Source of the DNA: Misgurnus anguillicaudatus
Taxonomy: Eukaryota > Chordata > Actinopteri > Cypriniformes > Cobitidae
Direction of reading: 5' to 3'
Assembly (NCBI RefSeq): GCF_027580225.2
Contig: NC_073358.2
Span: 51,073,501-51,137,500 of the forward strand
DNA length: 64,000 nt
The first letter of the stretch is position 1, and every line of letters starts with the position of its first letter. Below the pieces are notes generated by a model. The model was not told the origin of the DNA. It worked only from the letters and a program-made list of their open reading frames with translations, and did not search any database. This document shows, in pieces, positions 10,501 to 51,142 of this stretch. The position numbers and the translations under genes are program-made.

Positions 10501-11530
10501 CAGACCAGGCCTTTATTTGAGACAGGCGTTTATTTACCCAAACCTGTCGTCACACCAGGCGTCTAAAAGAGACAGGCGTCTATTTGGGACTCGGCTATTA
10601 TTTGAAGTTTTACGGTATATACTTTTATATAGTAGATTACCCAACACTGGTGAGAATACATTTAAACCTAATTTATGTGAGCTTACTGGTATCTGCACAC
10701 AAGCTTATGATTTTTTTAAGAGGTAGAGAGGTCCGTACATTACTCCATTCTATCTGCATTCACTTAAAACTTTGACTATATAAGACTTTTTTTAAAAATT
10801 ACAATCAGTTATTGCAAACCATTGCAATATGCATACTGCAGTGGAAGCATTTGCAAAAATTCACTAATTTTAATATATCTTGGAGCACTATTATGGAGAA
10901 TCCCTTAAAGGGGACATATCATGAAAATCTGAGTTTTTCCATGTTTAAATGCTATAATTGGGTCCCCAGTGCTTCTATCAACCTAGAAAATGTGTAAAAG
11001 AACAACCTAGTAACTTAGTTTTTCTGCAAGCATGTGATAATCCCCTTGTGATGTCAGAAGGGGATAATACCGCCCCTTAATCTGCACTATCCAACCACAG
11101 CAATGCCATTTAGAGCAGAGATCAGTTCATTTGCATTTAAAAAGACACACCCAAAACGGCACATTTTTCTCACACCTTCAAAGTGGCAATTTTAACATGT
11201 TATAATAAATTATTGATGTTGTATTTTGAGCTAAAACTTCACATACGTACTCTGGGGACATCAAAGATTTATTTGACGTCTTAAAAAAGACTTGTGAAAT
11301 GTCCCCTTTAAAGAACCAGCGAAAACAGAATTGTTCAATTTCTTAGGATTGATGTGCCAGTACCGTGCGGTCTGATGATGATGGGTCATGTGATGGGCAG
11401 GTGGAGGCTGAGGTGGTGGTGGAGGGGGCGGTGGCGGAGGAGGCGTCTGCTGCTGAAACAGCTGCTGCAGTTGACGCAGATGCTGATGAAACTGCTGTTG
11501 TTGCTGCTGGTGCTGATGAGGGTTAAACAT
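1198..11530 (-). CDS. ciz1: Cip1-interacting zinc finger protein (CIZ1), complete coding region in 15 exons
   Basis: CIZ1 is a nuclear-matrix-associated protein linked in mammals to p21Cip1/CDK2, start of DNA replication and Xist territory anchoring. Coding exons on the minus strand are 11530-11364, 8721-8597, 8308-8142, 7966-7870, 7770-7680, 7565-7501, 7176-7100, 4802-4599, 4285-4155, 4030-3937, 3194-3081, 2916-2803, 2716-2638, 1885-1764 and 1584-1198. They sum to 2034 nt and every junction keeps phase, giving 677 residues. Seen: Q/P-rich N-terminus (1-55), a KKQR basic patch near 210, C2H2-type fingers at about 320-342, 385-405 and 416-438, acidic runs at 445-508, a matrin-type finger (C521, C524, H538, H544) after the VVPVAG motif, then an acidic EEEEEE run and an RG/RRR tail. 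Fingers and order match mammalian CIZ1; the tail differs. The start is the first ATG of exon 2 and gives the conserved MF-plus-poly-Q beginning. Neighbour: divergent dnm1, as in human 9q34. Confidence 0.93.
1764..1885 (-). CDS. ciz1: ciz1 coding exon 14, matrin-type zinc finger
   Basis: Flanked by CAG acceptor (1886-1888) and GTAATT donor (1763 down). Encodes FVVPVAGFLCRLC followed by FYHFESSARHGHC and H, the matrin/U1-like C2H2 spacing. This is the most diagnostic CIZ1 exon. Confidence 0.93.
2085..2557. mobile_element. Foldback (MULE-like) MITE in ciz1 intron 13
   Basis: Two arms of about 210 bp are inverted copies of each other, with ends ATAGATATGTATAAAGGCT at 2085 and its complement ending at 2556. 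The flanks GATCACATC (2076-2084) and GATCACACC (2558-2566) look like a 9-bp target duplication with one mismatch. Long inverted arms plus 9-bp duplication is the pattern of Mutator-like foldback elements. No transposase is present. Confidence 0.75.
2638..2716 (-). CDS. ciz1: ciz1 coding exon 13
   Basis: Acceptor TTAAAG, donor GTGGGT. Encodes EGLSAQMEVTLEDLTEEEEF and then DADVMY; the final G of the exon joins GG of exon 14 to restore the glycine before the VVPVAG block. Confidence 0.88.
2803..2916 (-). CDS. ciz1: ciz1 coding exon 12, acidic
   Basis: 38 codons, phase 0 at both ends, CAG acceptor and GTATGA donor. Begins LWRETGKDGVEEL and ends in runs of Asp/Glu, corresponding to the acidic stretch between the third and matrin fingers of CIZ1. 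Confidence 0.88.
3081..3194 (-). CDS. ciz1: ciz1 coding exon 11, third C2H2 finger
   Basis: 38 codons, phase 0 at both ends. Encodes CTVCKQDFTTPREFVEHM then KEHK, which aligns with the CTVCNRYFKTPRKFVEH finger of human CIZ1. Confidence 0.92.
3262..3615. mobile_element. Short repeat, probable non-autonomous DNA element
   Basis: Starts with TTTTAAAGGTGCAATGTCGG and ends GGGCGTGTTCCTTTAAG, the layout of widespread cyprinid MITEs whose ends sit at TTAA. The inverted match between the ends is short. A second repeat-like stretch (ACGCCGTAGG and ACTGCGCGTC blocks) runs on to about 3790. Confidence 0.4.
3937..4030 (-). CDS. ciz1: ciz1 coding exon 10, second C2H2 finger
   Basis: CAG acceptor, GTGAGC donor. 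Encodes RWCSTCQTHFTSNVMEHRRT then KEHK, matching the RRWCNTCQLYY...HRRTQDHK finger of human CIZ1. The first base completes a glycine codon begun in exon 9. Confidence 0.92.
4155..4285 (-). CDS. ciz1: ciz1 coding exon 9, second half of first finger
   Basis: TGCAG acceptor, GTGAGT donor. Encodes NFQSHMNGLSHQQ and then MEIQHMSNACLVTLLPRVQ, equivalent to the EIQHMSQACLLSLLP block of human CIZ1. The two histidines of finger 1 lie here; the two cysteines lie in exon 8. Confidence 0.92.
4599..4802 (-). CDS. ciz1: ciz1 coding exon 8, first half of first finger, GC donor
   Basis: 68 codons, phase 0 at both ends. Ends in FFCYICNITCHNQQ, close to FFCYICKASCSSQQ of human CIZ1. The 5' splice site reads CAG|GCATGT, so the following intron is GC-AG. 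No GT donor nearby keeps the finger in frame. Confidence 0.88.
5145..6296 (-). mobile_element. Tc1-like DNA transposon, full length but decayed
   Basis: Inverted ends of about 31 bp (CACTCACCTAAAGGATTATT at 5147 and its complement ending at 6294) are flanked by TA duplications at 5145-5146 and 6295-6296. The element is 1148 bp and sits in ciz1 intron 7, with its transposase on the same strand as ciz1. Confidence 0.92.
5470..5947 (-). pseudogene. Tc1-type transposase remnant
   Basis: The minus strand encodes a Tc1 helix-turn-helix region and the first part of the DDE domain (WSDESRFLL with the first catalytic Asp, then GGGGGVIVWGMFS). The frame is then broken by a stop; the second catalytic Asp (QQDNAPCH) follows in a shifted frame near 5480. 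The N-terminal part is also interrupted. It cannot make a working enzyme. Confidence 0.85.
7100..7176 (-). CDS. ciz1: ciz1 coding exon 7
   Basis: Acceptor TTTCAG, donor GTTAGT. Encodes CTLQEGGSVEGPVAAEADEQ then SQVVK, a low-complexity acidic linker. Support comes from phase agreement with both neighbours. Confidence 0.78.
7501..7565 (-). CDS. ciz1: ciz1 coding exon 6
   Basis: GCACAG acceptor, GTAGGA donor. Encodes SEGPVETESVQSSEYKTPDP then E, an unstructured linker that is in phase with exons 5 and 7. Confidence 0.78.
7680..7770 (-). CDS. ciz1: ciz1 coding exon 5 with basic patch
   Basis: AACAG acceptor, GTATGT donor. Encodes DIAAGVADSVCPSTSDQPEE then PAAKKQRTE. The KKQR patch is a candidate nuclear localisation signal, similar in place to the AKRLR patch of human CIZ1. 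Confidence 0.8.
7870..7966 (-). CDS. ciz1: ciz1 coding exon 4
   Basis: Encodes QDFQSRQQDRKRDIEQKPAG and onward. The acceptor reads TTTTCAGCAG, a tandem NAGNAG, so the leading Gln can be included or skipped without changing frame. Donor GTATTC. Confidence 0.8.
8142..8308 (-). CDS. ciz1: ciz1 coding exon 3
   Basis: Acceptor TTCAAG, donor GTAAGG. Encodes GGMRGFAMGGQQFPQFFAPG and SRASLLGPVPMGV, matching the NLQQFFPQATRQSLLGPPPVGV block of human CIZ1. Confidence 0.88.
8597..8721 (-). CDS. ciz1: ciz1 coding exon 2
   Basis: AACAG acceptor, GTAAAC donor. Encodes SMAVPTQAPPSARMVNLCSA and ends NPMLQGALLMQQMQ, equivalent to GSMLQRALLLQQLQG of human CIZ1. Confidence 0.87.
9168..10648. mobile_element. 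Non-autonomous element interrupted by the 9721-10617 element
   Basis: The left end (AATGTTGTGCTTAACTAGTTA) and the right end (TAGTAGATTACCCAACACTGG) resemble the inverted ends of a common fish family with AGTGTTGGGTAA termini. The middle is split by another element, so this would be a host copy with a nested insertion. The left end is diverged, which limits confidence. Confidence 0.4.
9721..10617. mobile_element. TA-flanked DNA element with about 24-bp inverted ends
   Basis: CCGTAAAACTTCAAATAATA at 9723 is inverted at the right end (TATTATTTGAAGTTTTACGG), with TA on both outer sides (9721-9722, 10616-10617). Internally, the AGGCGTCTAAAAGAGACAGG motif occurs near both ends in the same orientation. 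No transposase is recognisable. Confidence 0.75.
10905..11311. mobile_element. TTAA-bounded MITE, family P copy 1
   Basis: Bounded by TTAA at 10905-10908 and 11308-11311, with inverted ends AGGGGACAT / ATGTCCCCT. TTAA target sites are the hallmark of piggyBac-type transposition. Two further copies of the family are at 23683-24108 and 44571-44752, in the opposite orientation. It lies 53 bp downstream of the first ciz1 coding exon. Confidence 0.75.
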
Positions 11531-11592
11531 GCTGACGTCTGCCTGATGATGAGATCAACCGCTGCACAGATTCCAAACTTCAGCCAGAGACT
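11364..11592 (-). CDS. ciz1: ciz1 coding exon 1 (start codon 11530-11528) with 5' UTR
   Basis: Acceptor GTTCAG at 11593-11598, donor GTACTG at 11363 down. 62 nt of UTR precede the ATG. Encodes MFNPHQHQQQQQQFHQHLRQ, then Q-rich sequence, an uninterrupted run of 11 prolines and a His-rich end. This corresponds to the MFSQQQQQQ start of human CIZ1. CDS part is 11364-11530. Confidence 0.87.
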
Positions 11593-12008
11593 CTGAACAT
11601 TAAGTGGGAAAGAAGAAAGTTATCCTGTAGAGAGTGACCTGATAGAAAATAAATATATTATTCAAGAAGAGTTGAATATGACCTCTAATCAAACATTCGC
11701 CAATTCATTTGGACTTATGCATGTGCATAAAACAAACCCCATCAATTATTCCTTAAAAATCCAAACAAGGTACAATCATTCACTCAGTGAATATAGTATG
11801 CAGAATTCAGCTCTATTCAGACTGAATTCAGGGAATGTGAACATCTGGGCATTTTATTCAATCTAACCTGAAGGACAAAACAAAAACAAACCAGACTGTC
11901 TCTCAAAACCCCGAAACATTTAGAGCAGCCTAAGCGGGTCAAAAACACCTGCTGCGAGCGCGTTTAATGCTTTGACAAAAACAAACGCTGTCTAAGTAGG
12001 CGACTCAC

Positions 12009-12330
12009 CAGGTTTTGAGACACAGTCATAATCTCTTTATGTGTGCTATCTGCTAACGGCTAGCTGACAAAACACACGACAACACCAGCTGCGTCCGACA
12101 GATTTCTCACATTATTTATACATTTTCCAGTGTGGTGTCAATATGTCTAAAGCATAAATTCTACTCACGAAGTTTACTCGCGGAAGGAAAAATTTAATAG
12201 AAGAAAATCAGCAACAGCAAGATGAAAATAACTCCTGTCACATTAGCTTTGTTGCTAACACTCACTCACCGGTATCAGCAGCAGCATAATGCGAGCGGCT
12301 GTGTGACAGCGCACCGACAGCGCCACCACA
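12009..12330 (-). promoter_or_regulatory. ciz1: ciz1 promoter and 5' UTR exon region
   Basis: Two strong minus-strand donors precede the coding exons: ACCG|GTGAGTGAG with exon end at 12270, and CCTG|GTGAGTCG with exon end at 12009. Either can splice in the UTR to the acceptor at 11593. They suggest one or two non-coding first exons, with transcription starting near or above 12300. No TATA box is evident. Confidence 0.5.
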
Positions 12331-12805
12331 GGACTGGAGGACACTATACAATAATGTACTATTTATTTGTATAGCGCTTTTGCAAAAAAAATGTTTCAAT
12401 GCAGAATACACATGGTAAATTCAAATAATTAAAAAATATATAAATTAGTTTATAGTCCAGACCCCAACTAGAGCTGGGGTCGTCTGATGTCTTTGTAAGG
12501 TCCGGTGTCATCTTCCATGGGTCATCTGACGAAGGCAGGATCCTGACTGGAGGTGGCGTAATCGCTTTTTGAGCATACCGAGGTAAAAACAAATTTAGCT
12601 GCTGTTAGCTTTTTAGATAGGACAACTATTAAAATCCCTTTATGGAAAGTATGTGCAGTTTTTCTTCAGACATAATTTGCAAATCTTCTGATACCATATC
12701 CTATCAACCTGAATGAATGAAGACAGATATCTTGAAAATCTCTAACAAAGGTCACAATAAAACAACACATTTCCAAACAACAATTAAATCTCCAGTAAAC
12801 ACACA

Positions 12806-12986
12806 CTCTCAGAAAGAAAGGTACAAGGTACACACCTATTTACTGGGGCAGTACACACTTCTGTACTTAAAATACTGGTAGCTTAAAGGTACACATTGGA
12901 ACTTAAATCAATGGTACCTGTACCTAATTGGTAAATATTAGGATACCGTCCCAGTGACAACTTTTTTACCTTTTTTTCTGAGAGTT
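12806..12986. mobile_element. Small MITE in the ciz1-dnm1 intergenic region
   Basis: Inverted ends CTCTCAGAAAGAAAGGTAC and complement ending CTTTTTTTCTGAGAG, about 180 bp. A related piece with the same GTACTGCCCCAGT core lies near 25070-25185. Confidence 0.6.
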
Positions 12987-13519
12987 CAGACTACAATTAA
13001 TTCTGTTTTTCAAGGCTGCCATCACTATTTTTGTTATGTAAAAAATAAAAAAAATTAGTTATTGGGCAGGTACAGGACAAATCAGTCTTCTTATCTTATT
13101 ATGATTCACAACTAATCTTACAATAATGATTTAACGTATAATGTGAACTGTCGGTCGGATTTCATGGGTAATGTCAGTCTGACGTCATTAGACTTCAACA
13201 CGCATTGTAAATATGTAGGCTAGGCTGTAACCTAAACCTGCAATATTTTGTATAGAATAGAATTTTTTTTCTATCAAATAGAATTTTTTTTCTATTTTCT
13301 ATTTACTTTATTTTCATAGAACTGTAGCGCTCACAAGCTGTCAAATGCCTTGCGGACTGAGCCATAAACGAAACACTATTTAAAAAAAGCGGATGGGTCT
13401 TCTCGATAGTTCCGCACTGACTTCCTGTTTCAATTAAAATTACGTCACCATATAAAATATTGCTGCGCCTTCCAAGGCACTTCAGTGATCCTTACGTCTA
13501 TGAAAATAAGTCAAACAAA

Positions 13520-13914
13520 TTAAAGGGATAGTTCGGCCAAAAATGAAAACTACCCCATGTTTTACACGAACACATATTCAGATATTTTTGAAATTGACAT
13601 ATAGCTCTTCCAATCTTTATAATAAATGAATATGGGTCCGCTCCTTCAAGTCCAAAGAATGTGCATCCATCCTTCGCAAAAGGAATCCACACGGCTCCGG
13701 GGAATAAATAAAGGCCTTTTAAGGGTAATCAATGCTATTTTGTAAGATAAATATACATATTTACAACTTTACAAATGAAAATAACTAGCTTCCGATAACG
13801 GCGCCATCTTAGACTCCTCCGCATCAGGAGAGAGTATCATCTTAGTGTACACACTTCATAGTGACGTATGACGAATGTGGAGGGTTGTTATTTTTGGCCA
13901 AACTATCCCTTTAA
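13520..13914. mobile_element. TTAA-bounded foldback element, family G
   Basis: TTAA at 13520-13523 and 13911-13914, with inverted ends AGGGATAGTTCGGCCAAAAA and complement. AGGGATAGTT-type ends recur at 17827, 26315, 30210, 33093 and 36477. Confidence 0.75.
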
Positions 13915-14672
13915 ACTAAAGCGTAACTAAACCCCAACCTGACTCCACCCACTGGCAGTATTTGAAAAATGCAACAAAAGTGGGCAGATCCCAACGGAGA
14001 TAGAGGGGACAAACTGAGCTTGTACCAAGGGTGTGGTGAGATCGTAACAAGGGTATGGTGAGATTGAACCTGCTTATATCATGCGGTACTGCAACATCCA
14101 ATAGGAAAAATTAACTGCAGTAGCCACCGTTCAACCTGAAGAGGGCAGCACTTTGATGTTTTTACACCATATATTGTAACATTGAAACACTTTATACTCA
14201 AATGTCAAAAAATTACTCAAATCAATGAACAGCACTAATAAAGTCCCATTCTTACAGATCATTAACTATAAAAAGTTGGTTGGTTTAGTTGCTCTTTAAC
14301 GAAAGTAATGCATGCTGCACAACCACAGTGCTTTTCAGCACCATGGACAGGTCAAAAAAAGTGGAATCACAGCATCCTAAAAAGTATATAAAACTGAACA
14401 TTTTATCAATTAATTAATAAAATGAAACAATAAACAACTCATACTAAAGACATAACCTTGATTTTATTTAAATTTCTGTAGCTATTTTCTGTTTAAAAAT
14501 TATTAGAAAGGAATTTATTTATCTGCAACCTTTGATAGAGGCTCTATCTATAAGTTTTATACAGTATATTCTATATTTTAATGTGTATAATAATATTTGA
14601 TATAATCTAAATATATATAGATGTGCTTCATTGCTTTTAGTAGAGAAATGACTCGCAGTAAACCTGCGAAAG

Positions 14673-14789
<117 letters not shown>

Positions 14790-14916
14790 TGCTGAGAAAA
14801 GCAGCTCATCATCATCTCAGAGGGACTGCAGACGCACACACATACAGACACACAAGCGTAGCTCCAGAACAATCAATGCAGAAATAAAACAACACAAACG
14901 CGCTTTAATTCCCTGA

Positions 14917-45547
<30,631 letters not shown>

Positions 45548-46660
45548 TAACTGACTCATACTAGCAGTACGATGAGCTCATTTCTTTACTTTCACATTAA
45601 AATCGCACGACCGCAACCGATCATTTACTTCAAAGTTAAAGCAACATTATCTTGATTTATGTTGGAGGACTGCCCCGAAACGTCCCGCATGCTTCACTCC
45701 GACACGGACGCCGTGGCGGCTGCCGCACAGCAGTCATTACTCCCATCAGCTTTCACGCAACACTTTTATGTGGAATTATTTATCTGGATTTTCCGTTATA
45801 GCAAAAGAAATGATCTATTTCAGGATTTCTTGGCTCTTTTTAGCTGACTTGACTGTCTTTTTCCCCTGGTGTGTTTTTGGCCGGAATATTTTCCAGCACT
45901 GTGAGGTTTGACGGTTAGAGACGCTCGTATGACCCGGTGCAATTGCTGCAGAACTGTCTGATGTTGATGCATAAAGCTTTCCACATGTACTCCGGCGTTT
46001 TTAGGGGAAAGGCTAAACAGGTTCACGGGATAACACAGTTCTTTACGTTACAAGCTCAAATTATATTTATATTAAGACAAAACTGGTGAACTAAAACACT
46101 ATTTTAATGCAATGCAATGCAATGAAATACAATACAAACTTGTGTTTAATGCTTTTTGCTTTTTTGCATTTTATTTTAATGTGCAATGTTGCATGCCAAG
46201 TAGATTGCACTTAAAAGTAGGCAGTTTAATGAAACATGAAAGTTCGCTTAGTTCATTTAATATAAAAATGTTGCTGACTAAGCAACACGATACTCTTGTA
46301 AGCATAAAAATACACAACACAAACAAATTATATATCTGATGGAGCATTTGAGGAATGGCAATTTGTAAGATGTGTATTAAGGATTTATTGCAGTACACAT
46401 TGGCTAACCTACAAAAGTGAATTTTGCATGTAAAAAATGTACACATTAAAGTCACTTAAGATAAAAGCGTCTGCCAAAATGCATAACTTAAAAAATGCAT
46501 GAATGTAACTTTTAGATTAACGTCATCTGTCTGGGTAGATTGGAAGTGAGCCGTAGTAAAGCTGGCACACACATGTGCATACCAGAGTCTGACCTGTCAC
46601 ACACACTCGACCAGAGGGGCTGCTACTCATAAAACCATTGACTTTCAAAGAAATCATGCT

Positions 46661-46663
<3 letters not shown>

Positions 46664-46714
<51 letters not shown>

Positions 46715-46751
46715 TGTCTATGTGTGTGTGTGTGCGTGTGTGTGTGTGTGG
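46664..46751. repeat. (GT)n microsatellite
   Basis: Two GT runs separated by TTTGTGTCTA, in dnm1 intron 15. Confidence 0.95.
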
Positions 46752-47589
46752 TTGGATAGACCACTTTAACAAGAAGCATGTGGGGCCGAGACAGCGAGAG
46801 GGATGTTGCTCGCTTTAATCTGTCCATGAACAAAAAATCTCCTTCACTTTACGCACACACACACACACACACTCTTGTATTTATTTTTTCGTGGGCTGGT
46901 GATGTCGGTTCCCAGCACTCGGAGCCCCAAAACTAACACAGTACAACTTAAAAGTGAAACAGTCCTGATTCCCTAACGAGTTCAGAAAGAGCCAGAGCCT
47001 CGCTTTCATGAGTGCATATAAACATGACGAGTGTGTGTTTCCTTTACACACACACATACAGCTCACATGTTTTCGCTAGCGCTGGTGGCTGAGGTCGAGA
47101 CCCTCGCTGCCGTGATTTACAAAACTCATCACTCTCTGTCTAAACGATAAACATGAAAAGCGGTCACATCAATCACCTCACTTCCTGTTTGACTTCCTCT
47201 CTTAAAGTCTTATAGTAGATACGTTTCTATCATCAAGCTTTTTCAAGCAGGTATTCGTATTATTGAGAATATCTGTTTTTTTCTTATAATATTTAAAAAA
47301 AAAAACATCCTTCAAACCGGATAAATGAACAGCATGACTGCATCTTTCAATGTACTTAATTCATACATTTAATACATTTTTTATATTTTAAATGAAGAAG
47401 CTGCCTTTGAGATTCATACCCAATGCCTGTGAGAGTTGATGGTTGATACCTGGTTGCTTTTTGGCCCAAATCAAAGGCCCATTGTAGGGTTTTTATTTTG
47501 GTATTCTGGGTTAACTTCCACATGGATGAGTTACAGGAATAGAGGTTTACATGATTTACACGACATAGTTTGTTTTGTGTTCGTTTTTT

Positions 47590-48565
47590 AGGGCTGTCAA
47601 AAGATTAATCGCGATTAATCGCATACAAAATAAAAGTTTGTGTTTCCAATATAGGCAAACACAAACCTATATAGCCTATATACATACATGAATGTGTGTG
47701 TATTTATTAGGTCTGTCAATCAATTAAAATATTTAATCTAGATTAATCGCATGATGGTCATGAGTAAACTCGTGATTAATCGCAACTTAATCACACATTT
47801 TGATCAATTCTATTTTACACTTTTCACATTTTAATACTCTAATCAACATGTGCATGGACAAATATGGATGCTTTATGCAAATGTATGTTTATTATTAGTG
47901 AAAGAGTCAGCACAAGATTGTTCAAAAACAAAAACACAGCATCCATACCTTAAAATTACTGGTAAAACTAATAGATTTGGAACACACAAGGTCAAAAACA
48001 ATATCAATATATGTTTAACTTTTTACTTTTTTATTGTTTACAAAAAAAAGTTTATTTTATATGCGATTAATCGCGATTAATTGGTTAACAGTCCTAGTTA
48101 GTTGGTTGTGGCATGCATTGTTGTTACTCTTTTAGTATACAGTAACTTTAGCGTGTTACTGTATAATTTTACACCCTTTGTTGAATAAACTTAAGATACC
48201 AAACAAAAGTTTGTGTTTGCCAAATATATGTGTGTCTGTGTATAAATTTATTCATGTATAATTTGTTAAATCTATATATAATAAAAAATATATTAAAATC
48301 TAACAAATATATATATATATATATATTAATTAATCTAGATTAATCTAGATTAATCGCATGATTGTCATGAATTAACTCATGATTAATTGCAACTTAATCA
48401 CAAAAACAAAAACACAGCGTCCATACCTTAAAATCACTTGTAAAACTAATAGATTTGGAACACACAAAGTCAAAAACGATATCAATTATGTTCAACTTTT
48501 TACTTAAAAAAAACAAAACATTTATTTTATATGTGATTAATCGCGATTAATTGGTTGGCAGCCGT
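47590..48565. mobile_element. Repeat family with GATTAATCGCGATTAATC ends, duplicated
   Basis: The 18-bp perfect palindrome GATTAATCGCGATTAATC or close variants occur near 47603, 48063 and 48536. Two segments (about 47715-48080 and 48335-48560) share AACTAATAGATTTGGAACAC and CAATCAACTT-type blocks, so part of the element is duplicated in tandem. Confidence 0.65.
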
Positions 48566-49852
48566 AGTTATTTTATTTGTTTGTAGCAGTATTGTTGTTA
48601 CTCTTTCAGTATACAGTAACTTTAGCGTATTACTGTATAATTTTACCCTTCAGTTTGTGTATGTTGAATAAACTGAAGAAGATTTGCTGTAATGACTCCC
48701 TTCTCTGCGTGACGGCCGCTCACTGCTCGCTCTTCTTTGTGTGTTTGCTTCTCTCCTCTAAGAGTTTTGGGGGGAGCAGGCAGCGCTGGTAACGCTGGAT
48801 CTGTTTTTCATTATCATACAGGCATTTCTGTGAATCAAAAGATGTAATAAAGCGTCCCACAGTCTAACAGAAATGAATGAAGAACCAGAGCACAGTTACC
48901 ACCAGAGTTGTCCAGAAACATGGGCGCAGATCACGTGGGGGACACTGGGGACATGTCCCCCGCAGTTTTCAACTCGCCGTCACCATTCCGCCCATGTATT
49001 TTTGTTTATTACTTAGATTTGAGTGAAATAACATTAACCCAATCACAAGTGAGCAATCTTTCATGCACGCACGTCTGTTTGAGTTTCAAAAGAGTGAAAC
49101 GGGTATAGCCCAGAACTGTCACTCGTCTCATCAGGTCAGTGCTGTGTCGTCCCAAATGACTATTTTACATAGGCATTGCTAATTTAAGCATTTCAGCACA
49201 AGAAGACACAGACACAACGAAACAGATTTACATGCTAAAACCCTTTATAATGCCGTTATAATCCTCGTAAACACAGTCTATGTCTTAAGTTGAATGTAAG
49301 CGATTGAGAAATTCATAGAAAACTCATAGGAGCCTATTGGGTTCGTGAACTTACTCTTAAAGTGAAAGTTTGCTGTTTCTAATGTTAATCCAACAAAGGC
49401 CAAAGGAAAAATCATTTATTTGTCTTAACTGATTAACTTTTATAAGAGCAAAAGGTTTAATCTATAGTTAATTTAGGCTATACAGTATAAGACTGTGCAT
49501 GCAGTATTATTTTACATTTAATTGCGTTTCTACAGATCAATATTAAAAACATAAAAAGCACAGTTTATTTTTATGCTTGTTATAATATAATTATGTGGGC
49601 TATTGCTCATAATTTGTTATATTATATATTTATTTTTATTACTTACAAATTAATATTGAATTAAAAACATGGTCAGGTCAACATGTCTAAATAATTTTTG
49701 GTCCCAATTTTTTTTAATTAATTTTACAAAAAAGCCACTGTATGAATAATTTGTTGGTCTAATATGTCACAATTTCTTTATTTTGCTTTATTACACACAT
49801 AACCATGTCCCTGTCCTCCTCACTTTAAATGCTGGCTTACACCCTTAAAAAT

Positions 49853-49855
<3 letters not shown>

Positions 49856-49936
<81 letters not shown>
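49856..49936. repeat. (CT)n microsatellite
   Basis: About 40 uninterrupted CT units, a long pure pyrimidine tract capable of triplex formation, about 1 kb from the mir-199 hairpin. Confidence 0.98.
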
Positions 49937-49940
<4 letters not shown>

Positions 49941-50961
49941 TTATATTATATATTATACTATATTATAAACGTTTAGACTAACCTTAACATAACCTTAACA
50001 TTTACAAATGGTCACATTTAGATGACTTTTATTGACAACTGAATTGTTATGTAGACCCAGACGCACTTACACAGCATTCTCTTGTTATTTCAGTACATGG
50101 CAATGGCCTGTAAAACTGACAGATATTACAACATCTCAGTAAATCTGACTCTTCTGTGTTCAAAGCCTCGTACGAGGAAACGTCCTGATCCAGGAACGAC
50201 TAAAGTGGAAACATGTTCATCTGGTTTCGATTTGTCTGGATGTTTGAGAGTTTGGAGCGTGTGAAAGACAAGACGCTTCGAAAACCCTCCGTTTGTCTCA
50301 CTTTATCTCCTTTAATCTCTTTGTCTCTCGCTGAATCGCTCTGTCAGTCTTATTTAATGAGATCCATGTGTCTGTGCGCTCATCGCATACTATAGGATGA
50401 AAATTCACCAACAGAGATTCATATCTTTATGTTCTCTGTAGTTATTTCTAGAGAGAAATGAGACTAAATTGAGAGCGAAATGAGACTTTTGCTAATTTTA
50501 GAAGAGATCTCAACAAAACTCAAATTGCGACCAAAGTTAGAGATCTCAGTATGATTGCTTTTCAAATTCTCCAAAAAGACAACATCATCTATGCTTTTTA
50601 ACATTTATAGCTCTATATACTTAATATTTGACTATTTAAATTTATGCATCTACTGTAATTCAGATAAAAAATGTATTTAATTCATGAACACAGGAAGTTG
50701 TTCAAATGTGTCACTTTTACCATTTCATGCTCAAGAACTTCTGTGTTGTGTTAAAAGACCAAAAAGACACTCATCACATCTTGCATTTGCATTATTTTAT
50801 ACTTTATTCAAACATGACATCATTTACTTTCATCATTTGCTATTGACATCATTGCATGTTAAGCATATAAGCAAGTTTTCTTCAGCTTTTGTTGTCACCT
50901 CTGAATCTTTGATGTACGCGGGTTGGTTTTTATGCTGATGAATTTAAGGATCCATCTCGAT

Positions 50962-51047
50962 CGTCCCGCCCAGCCTAACCAATGTGCAGACTACTGTACA
51001 AACGCTACTTCCTGAACAGGTAGTCTGAACACTGGGTAGGCGGGACG
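50962..51047 (-). ncRNA. mir199: mir-199 precursor, antisense in dnm1 intron 15
   Basis: Read on the minus strand, the 5' arm carries CCCAGTGTTCAGACTACCTG (full mature arm 51036-51014, 23 nt) and the 3' arm carries ACAGTAGTCTGCACATTGGT (50997-50976, 22 nt). A loop of about 16 nt separates them. The stem extends outward with GTCCCGCC against GGCGGGAC. Both arms match miR-199-5p and miR-199-3p. In mammals mir-199 copies lie antisense in introns of DNM1, DNM2 and DNM3, so sequence and location agree. No mir-214 partner was seen. Expected expression (from the family) is mesenchymal and skeletal, independent of neural dnm1. Confidence 0.96.
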
Positions 51048-51142
51048 GGTGAAGTGACCACACACCCGCAGTCACGGGTCATCTTATTTCCAGCATCCGT
51101 CCATAAATAAACAGCCGATGGCATTGATGAAGACGGTAACTT

